Below are positions 56,862 to 64,000 of a stretch of 64,000 nucleotides of DNA, in pieces (the stretch's first letter is position 1; each line of letters begins with the position of its first letter). The translations under genes and the position numbers were made by a program. The DNA lies in assembly GCF_048269565.1 (NCBI RefSeq), contig NZ_JBLXIK010000002.1, positions 248,001 through 312,000 of the forward strand. Reading direction: 5' to 3'. Origin of the DNA: Maricaulis sp048269565. Its GTDB lineage: Bacteria > Pseudomonadota > Alphaproteobacteria > Caulobacterales > Maricaulaceae. Below the pieces are notes generated by a model, which saw only the letters and a list, made by a program, of their open reading frames with translations, was not told the DNA's origin and made no database searches.

Positions 56862-57029
56862 GTCTACCCCTGATTACGACCGTTTCGGGCCGCACCTACA
56901 CCGTCAAACACTCTGGCAAGACTCGAAACCTGCCAGTTCTCAGGATGCAGAATGGGGGCAACCACTTGAATTGTGGTTAAAATGCCGGACTTCTTTCATT
57001 AAGATTTGAATCGAATTCACGCGCGGCCC

Positions 57030-58037
57030 TTATTCAAAAGGGATTCCGGCATCCTCGGCGAGTGATTTCAGACTGCATTCAGGGCGTGCGCCGAAGTGGG
57101 AAATCACTTCGGCGGCACAAATCGCCCCCATTTGACCGGCTTCTTCCAGGCTGCGCTGCTGGGCGAGACCGAGCAGGAAGCCGGCGGCGAACAGGTCGCC
57201 CGCGCCTGTGGTGTCGACCAGATCAGCGACCGGGGCGGCGGCAATGGTCACAGTTTCCTCGCCACGCAACAGGATGGCGCCGCGTTCACCACGCGTCACC
57301 GCGGCGACGGCGACATCCTTGCGGCACATTTCGATCGCGGCGTCGAAATCCTCGGTCTCGTAGAGCGCAGTGATTTCCGCCTCATTGGCGAGCAGGATGT
57401 CGATGTGATGCGCGACGAGATGCCGGAAGGCGGCGCGGTGACGGGCGACGCAGAACGTGTCCGACAGGGTCAGCGCCGTCTTGCGGCCCGAGGCGGCGGC
57501 GAGTTCGGCGGCGCTGACATAGGCGCGCTTGGCCTCTTCGCGATCAAACAGATAGCCTTCCAGATAGACGATGCTCGAAGACTTCAGCGCCTCGGCGCCG
57601 GCTTCGACATCTTCCTCGGTCACCAGGGCTGCGGCGCCGAGAAAGGTCGACATTGAGCGGCCGGCATCGGGGGTGACATTGATCAGACAGCGCGCCGTCG
57701 CCGGACCGCCGACCAGGGGCTTGGAGGCGAACTCGACGCCGATGGCGCGGATGTCATGGCTGAAAATCGCCCCAAGCTGGTCATCGGCGACCTTGCCGAT
57801 ATAGGCGGCGCGGCCGCCCAGCGAGGCAATACCGGCGACGGTATTGGCGGCGGACCCGCCCGAGGCTTCCTTGCCGGCCTGCATGCGCTCATAGAGGGTG
57901 CGCGCCCGCTCCTCGTCGATCAGCGTCATTGCATCCTTGGCGATGCCTTCGGCCGCGAGAAAGGCGTCGGTGGCCGGTGACAGAACGTCAACAATGGCGT
58001 TTCCGACGGCAAGGACATCAAAGCGGGTCGCGGTCAT
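57030..58037 (-). CDS. PfkB-family (adenosine-kinase-like) sugar kinase
   Basis: 335-aa ribokinase-fold kinase. N-terminal DVLAVGNAIVDVL; the PfkB first signature area GGSAANTVAGIASLGGRAAYIGKVADDQLG; the catalytic loop DTTGAGDLFAAGFLLGL with the base D. The middle VYLEGYLFDREEAKRAY resembles the adenosine-kinase subgroup of alphaproteobacteria. ATG 58037 (MTATRFDV) with GAGAGA upstream is preferred over 58055. The substrate is not certain. Confidence 0.88.
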   Translation of the reverse strand: MTATRFDVLAVGNAIVDVLSPATDAFLAAEGIAKDAMTLIDEERARTLYERMQAGKEASGGSAANTVAGIASLGGRAAYIGKVADDQLGAIFSHDIRAIGVEFASKPLVGGPATARCLINVTPDAGRSMSTFLGAAALVTEEDVEAGAEALKSSSIVYLEGYLFDREEAKRAYVSAAELAAASGRKTALTLSDTFCVARHRAAFRHLVAHHIDILLANEAEITALYETEDFDAAIEMCRKDVAVAAVTRGERGAILLRGEETVTIAAAPVADLVDTTGAGDLFAAGFLLGLAQQRSLEEAGQMGAICAAEVISHFGARPECSLKSLAEDAGIPFE

Positions 58038-58221
58038 GGCGTATCTCTCGATCATTAGGGTTAAGCCGGCGAAGTGCGGTCGATCCCGGGTCTGGCTGCT
58101 GCCGGGTTAACCCTGCAGCGCCGGGACAGCAAGACCTGGCGGCATCAGTGCCGGTCCGGTGGCGCGGCCGCACCGCAAACGCGGCTCCCGTTCCGGCGGC
58201 AAATGCGCTAGGAGCGCCCCC

Positions 58222-59103
58222 ATGAAACACGTCGCCTTTCTCTCCGCCGCCTGCATGCTCAAGGACAGTCCGGAAGCCCGCAAGGACTATTGGGAATATG
58301 ATCTCGAGATCTCCGCCCTCACGCCCGCCTGCCTGGCTGAGGGCATCGAGCTGACGACCCATATCTGGGACGATCCGGATTTCGACCCCTCGCGCTTCGA
58401 TGCCGCCGTGATCGGCACCTGCTGGGACTATATGCAGAAGCCCGAGGCCTTCGAGGCGGCGCTGGAAGCCATTGCCGGCAAGACCCGCCTGCTCAATCCG
58501 TTCGAGACCTTTCGCTGGAACCAGCGCAAGACCTATCTCAAGGATCTGGCCGCGCGCGGCGCCCCGATGATCCCGACCCTGTGGGCCGATCGCGCCGATG
58601 CGGCGACAATCGCCGGTGCTTTCGATGCGCTGGGGAGTGATGACATCGTCGTCAAGCCTGTGCTCGGCGGCGGCGCCTGGCGCCAGGCGCGGATCCGGCG
58701 CGGCGAAGCCCTGCCAGCCCCGGAAATGCTGCCAATCGCCGAATGCATGGTCCAGCCTTTTCTGCCAGCCGTGTCGCAGGAGGGCGAATACGCCTTTCTC
58801 TTCTTCGGCCGCGAGTTTTCCCATTGCGCCCGCAAGCTTCCGGCGGCGGGCGATTATCGCGTTCAGTCGGAATATGGCGGCCGCGAGGAAATCCACTACC
58901 CAACGGCGGATGAGCTGGCGCTGGCCCGTTCGGTGCTGGAATGCATCGATGGCGATCTGCTCTATGCCCGCGTCGACATGCTGCGAGGGCTCGATGGCCG
59001 GCTGGCCCTGATCGAGCTGGAACTGATCGAACCCTATCTCTATCCCGAACAGGGCCCGGACATGGGCGCTGCCTTTGCGCGGGCGCTCAAGGCGCTGATT
59101 TAG
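58222..59103 (+). CDS. ATP-grasp (RimK/glutathione-synthetase-like) protein
   Basis: 293-aa ATP-grasp ligase-like protein. N-terminal PreATP domain HVAFLSAACMLKDSPEAR with VIGTCWDYMQKPEAF; the ATP-binding lysines in VVKPVLGGGAW; the FFGREFSHCARKLPAAGDYRVQSEYGG strand and the metal region LLYARVDMLRGLDGRLALIELELIEPYLY. Family members of this type (as in cycO/ATP-grasp orphan genes) have unknown substrates. SD GGAGCG precedes the ATG at 58222. Divergent from the PfkB kinase. Confidence 0.85.
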   Translation: MKHVAFLSAACMLKDSPEARKDYWEYDLEISALTPACLAEGIELTTHIWDDPDFDPSRFDAAVIGTCWDYMQKPEAFEAALEAIAGKTRLLNPFETFRWNQRKTYLKDLAARGAPMIPTLWADRADAATIAGAFDALGSDDIVVKPVLGGGAWRQARIRRGEALPAPEMLPIAECMVQPFLPAVSQEGEYAFLFFGREFSHCARKLPAAGDYRVQSEYGGREEIHYPTADELALARSVLECIDGDLLYARVDMLRGLDGRLALIELELIEPYLYPEQGPDMGAAFARALKALI

Positions 59104-59168
59104 CCGCGAAGCGCCATAATCTGGCCGTCAGAGCCGGCTTGGATGCGGGCTGGTTCTGAACGGGGTTG

Positions 59169-59672
59169 ATGATGCGTGCTCTTCTTCTGGCTTTGACAGC
59201 GCTGGCCCTTTCAGCTTGCGCCACCACCACGCCCAGCATGGCGAGCGAGTCGCGCTGGACGGCAATCGAGATCGCCGAGGGCGCCTGTTTCGGCGTCTGC
59301 CCGATCTACACCATCACCATCACGCCCGATGACCGTTATCAGCTGAATGGTGTGCGCTTCACCCGCCATGATGGCGCGAGCAGCGGGATGCTGGAGGCCG
59401 GCAGTTTCGCGCGCATCGCCGAAATCCTGCAGGCCTATGACGCCGCGGTCCTGCCCGCCGATATAACGCGGAACAATCCCGCCGCCTGTGGCCGCAGCAT
59501 CATGACGGACATGCCAGACTTCCGGCTCGGTCTGACCGGCCCGGATGGTCGCCAGAATATCGTCTGGTATCCCGGTTGTGCGGAGTCGCCGTATCGGGAG
59601 GCCCTGTCGCAGATTCGTGAACAAGTGCGCCTGGCCTATGACTACGAAACGCTGGTCGCGTCGAAACGCTAG
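59169..59672 (+). CDS. DUF6438 lipoprotein
   Basis: 167-aa lipoprotein: lipobox LSAC in LLLALTALALSACATT. The mature domain starts WTAIEIAEGACFGVCPIYTITITPDDRY, with the conserved CFGVCP cysteine pair of DUF6438, and has CGRSIMTDMPDFRL and NIVWYPGC. Three ATG/TTG codons lie in tandem at the start (59166-59174), so the exact first residue is uncertain. Convergent with nth by four bases. Function unknown. Confidence 0.8.
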   Translation: MMRALLLALTALALSACATTTPSMASESRWTAIEIAEGACFGVCPIYTITITPDDRYQLNGVRFTRHDGASSGMLEAGSFARIAEILQAYDAAVLPADITRNNPAACGRSIMTDMPDFRLGLTGPDGRQNIVWYPGCAESPYREALSQIREQVRLAYDYETLVASKR

Positions 59673-60376
59673 GCGCCCTTCGGCGCCGGCGTCTTGTCCT
59701 TGAAGCGGCACAGATCGGCAATCGGGCAGCGCCAGCATTCCGGTTTTCTCGCCTTGCAGATATAGCGCCCGTGCAGGATCAGCCAGTGATGTGCGCCCTT
59801 CATGTATTCGGCGGGCACGATCTTCATCAGCCGGGCTTCGACCTCATCCGGCGTCTTGCCCGGTGCCAGTCCGGTGCGGTTGCCGACGCGGAAAATATGG
59901 GTGTCGACCGCAATGGTTTCCTCGCCGAAGGCCTCGTTGAGCACGACATTGGCGGTCTTGCGCCCGACCCCGGCCAGGGCCTCGAGTGAGGCGCGGTCAT
60001 GGGGCACCTGGCCGCCATGACGCTCGACCAGCTGCTGCGACATGATGATGACATTCCTGGCCTTGTTGCGGAACAGGCCGATCGTCTTGATACGCTCGCG
60101 GACATGATCCTCGCCCAAGGCCAGCATTTTCTCCGGCGTATCGGCCTCCTGGAACAAGAGCTTCGTCGCCTTGTTGACGCCGACATCGGTCGCCTGCGCC
60201 GACAGGGCGACGGCGACGAGCAGGGTGAAGGGGTTCACATAATCCAGCTCGGTCTTCGGTTCGGGACGGTCCTGGGCCAGGCGGGCGAAGATATCATGCG
60301 CCTGCTCGCGGGTCAGGCCGCGCGGGGCGCGCTTTTTTGGTTTCCGGGCGGGCGTTCTGGTCGGGGTCTTGCTCAT
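59669..60376 (-). CDS. nth: endonuclease III
   Basis: 235-aa base-excision DNA glycosylase/AP lyase for oxidised pyrimidines. Helix-hairpin-helix LEALAGVGRKTANVVLNEAFG with the catalytic lysine, the catalytic aspartate in IAVDTHIFRVGNRTG, and the iron-sulfur loop CKARKPECWRCPIADLC (C-x6-C-x2-C-x5-C). An N-terminal basic extension (PTRTPARKPKKRAPRG) precedes the core, longer than in E. coli. Its neighbour on the left is the DUF6438 gene. Confidence 0.95.
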   Translation of the reverse strand: MSKTPTRTPARKPKKRAPRGLTREQAHDIFARLAQDRPEPKTELDYVNPFTLLVAVALSAQATDVGVNKATKLLFQEADTPEKMLALGEDHVRERIKTIGLFRNKARNVIIMSQQLVERHGGQVPHDRASLEALAGVGRKTANVVLNEAFGEETIAVDTHIFRVGNRTGLAPGKTPDEVEARLMKIVPAEYMKGAHHWLILHGRYICKARKPECWRCPIADLCRFKDKTPAPKGA

Positions 60377-60425
60377 GGCCTTCTGTCTAGCGCGGTCCGA
60401 CCGCCGCCGTCATGCCGTTTCTGCC

Positions 60426-61043
60426 TCAGCGCGCGGTCGCCATCAGCAGCCAGATGGCGACGCCGATCAGCAAGAGCGACAGGGTGCGCTGGAAAATACG
60501 GTGACGCTTGGGGTCCTCCAGGAAGCGCCTTGCGCTGCCGGCCAGTGCGACGATGCCGAGATGGATCAGGGTGGCGATCGAGACCGAGATCACGGCCAGC
60601 ATGGCCGCCTGCGGCGCCACGGGAGCGTCGGGCCGGATGAATTGCGGGAAGACGGAGACGTAGAATAGCGCGGCCTTGGGGTTGAGGGCGTTGATCAGGA
60701 AACCGTGAGCGAAATAGCGCAGATTGCTCTGATGCTCCGGCGTCTCCTGCCGGGCATTGGCCTTGAGCCAGCCTTCAAGGCCGAGATAGACCAGGAAGGC
60801 GACACCGGCCCAGCGCAGCGTCTCGTATAGCCAGTCGACCTGTTCGAGCAGGGCGCCGAGCCCCAATGCGGCTGCGGCCGCAACCACGGTCAGGCCCAGG
60901 GCAATACCCGCTACGGCCGCGAAGCCGGCACGGCGTCCTTCGCTGACACTGAGCACGGCCAGCCAGGCCATATTCGGGCCGGGCGTCAGCTCGATGACGA
61001 GGACGGTGAAGGCGAAGGTGGCAAGGGCGGCGAGCTCGATCAT
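60426..61043 (-). CDS. LysE/RhtB-family amino-acid exporter
   Basis: 205-aa membrane exporter with six predicted helices. N-terminal VIELTPGPNMAWLAVLSVSEGRRAGF is the family signature; GFLINALNPKAALFYVSVFPQF is the second. Exports amino acids or homoserine-lactone-like metabolites; the substrate is unknown. Its start is 258 bp from the divergent katG start; that gap contains a possible 16-codon reading frame and no clear gene. Confidence 0.9.
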   Translation of the reverse strand: MIELAALATFAFTVLVIELTPGPNMAWLAVLSVSEGRRAGFAAVAGIALGLTVVAAAAALGLGALLEQVDWLYETLRWAGVAFLVYLGLEGWLKANARQETPEHQSNLRYFAHGFLINALNPKAALFYVSVFPQFIRPDAPVAPQAAMLAVISVSIATLIHLGIVALAGSARRFLEDPKRHRIFQRTLSLLLIGVAIWLLMATAR

Positions 61044-61301
61044 GGCACCTGATTACGCAAGCCGTACCGATCCGTCACCTGTTCGAGCGGGCGATCCGGA
61101 TGTTGAGTACAGCATTGCCCGGTTTGGCCGGGCCGCTGGTTTCGGGCTCCCGGCAGCAGCGTACCGCCGCGTGCAAAGATTTTCTCTATAGCTTGTTCGG
61201 ATACTTTCGATTGGAGTTATGGCCCGCAATCCGGCATCGTTAGATCATAGCGTTACAGCGTTCGCGTAGACCCTTCACCTCGAACCACGATCGGAAAGAC
61301 C

Positions 61302-63482
<2,181 letters not shown>

Positions 63483-63515
63483 TCCTGGCAGCCGCCTGGC
63501 GTGACCGCATGAAAG

Positions 63516-63544
63516 GAGCGGGCCCTTCCGGGTCCGCTCTTTTT
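63516..63544 (+). terminator. intrinsic terminator after katG
   Basis: GAGCGGGCCC (63516-63525), a TTCC loop, and GGGTCCGCTC (63530-63539; one G-T wobble), followed by TTTTT. Confidence 0.9.
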
Positions 63545-63621
63545 GCATCCGGCCGCCGGCATGGGGCCCTGCGCCGAAAGGTCGCCTTCCCAGTGACGGC
63601 AAAACCCGGTCATCTGGAGCG

Positions 63622-64000
63622 ATGAGAACCGTCGTCGAAACTTGGCCCGCTGCGAGCGGCGGCATCCCTGACCCGGCCGGACCCTTCACCATGGATGCCG
63701 AGCTGGCGCCCAATCGCTCCCTGCCCAATCCTGCCTTCACCGTGCTGATGTTGACGCTGGCGGGTGTCTCCTTCTTCTCGGGCATCCTGTTCGTTTCAAT
63801 GGGGGCCTGGCCGGTGATGCCGTTCTTCGGGCTCGACGCGCTGCTGGTCTGGTTTGCCTTTCGCACCTCCTATCGTGATGGCCGGGCGCGGGAATGGGTG
63901 CGGGTCGGCGCGCGCGAGATCGCGGTGACGCGCCAGCATCCCACCGGCCATCTGCGCCAATACCGTCTGCCGACGGCCTGGGCGAAGCTGCGCCATCTCA
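63622..64000 (+). CDS. DUF2244 membrane protein (3' end cut by window)
   Basis: At least 126 codons, open to the window end. It begins ATG at 63622 with GGAGC upstream. The sequence has MDAELAPNRSLPNPAF, two hydrophobic segments (VLMLTLAGVSFFSGILFVSMGAW and PFFGLDALLVWFAF), then REWVRVGAREIAVTRQHPTG, the features of DUF2244 proteins. Homologues are integral membrane proteins of unknown function, often near nth in alphaproteobacteria. The rest of the gene lies beyond the window. Confidence 0.85.
   Translation, partial: MRTVVETWPAASGGIPDPAGPFTMDAELAPNRSLPNPAFTVLMLTLAGVSFFSGILFVSMGAWPVMPFFGLDALLVWFAFRTSYRDGRAREWVRVGAREIAVTRQHPTGHLRQYRLPTAWAKLRHL

Noticed and set aside
61219..61269. 16-codon reading frame with GGAG before katG
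   Set aside because: Could be a leader peptide, but nothing beyond a weak ribosome site supports it.

Overview
The window is a GC-rich alphaproteobacterial chromosome segment that carries the replication origin. Gene order, with hemJ-hemH-hemE on one side of a 440-bp AT-richer gap and PPSR-maf-aroE-coaE-dnaQ on the other, is that of the Caulobacterales/Maricaulales origin. Three perfect 16-bp parS sites and parAB lie 7-10 kb away. A CenR-type regulator, an NtrZ-like periplasmic protein and CtrA-like boxes (TTAA-N7-TTAA type) before ftsK and inside the origin gap point to a Maricaulis/Oceanicaulis-like (Hyphomonadaceae/Maricaulaceae) organism; the exact genus is inference.

Region 1 (1-7733) is accessory DNA. 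It holds a secreted protein gene, a decayed 3' half of tRNA-Phe (an integration scar), a divergent regulator pair around a perfect inverted-repeat operator, and a tightly overlapping operon: AlpA-like HTH, CHC2-like primase fragment, unknown, 822-aa Toprim/DUF927 helicase, small unknown. An iteron-like cluster of six GTTCCCAC/GTGGGAAC words follows the helicase gene and may be a replication origin of the element. No integrase is present in the window. A complete tRNA-Gly gene (minus strand) marks the return to the core chromosome.

Region 2 (7.9-22.3 kb) is core: prolyl-tRNA editing protein, CnoX-type thioredoxin/TPR, Trm112-like and DUF971 proteins, a UbiH-family hydroxylase, ftsK, lolA, a candidate structured small RNA with its own promoter and terminator, xthA, cenR, an L,D-transpeptidase, yggS, a ThiE-like gene, an ntrZ-like gene and an outer-membrane barrel. 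Region 3 (22.3-42.6 kb) is the origin domain: leuS-lptE-holA, then parB-parA-rsmG-mnmG-mnmE, rho, hemJ-hemH-hemE, ori, PPSR-maf-aroE-coaE-dnaQ and secB. Region 4 (42.7-54.7 kb) begins with timA-mltA-smr-hslU; hslV, normally hslU's neighbour, is 7.5 kb further on. Between them lie a VOC protein, a low-GC two-gene locus encoding an OLD-family ATPase/Toprim nuclease and a UvrD-like helicase (Gabija-type anti-phage architecture), two palindromic repeat elements, a membrane protein, an SRPBCC lipoprotein and a TetR/NmrA/DUF1772 unit with two clear TetR operators. Region 5 (54.7-64 kb) has a GGDEF-EAL protein, a PfkB kinase, an ATP-grasp enzyme, a DUF6438 lipoprotein, nth, a LysE exporter, katG and a DUF2244 gene cut by the window end.

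The items most worth a second look are the Gabija-like locus splitting hslV from hslU, the DUF927 element with its putative iterons, the candidate sRNA at 15.16-15.35 kb, and the origin/parS architecture.
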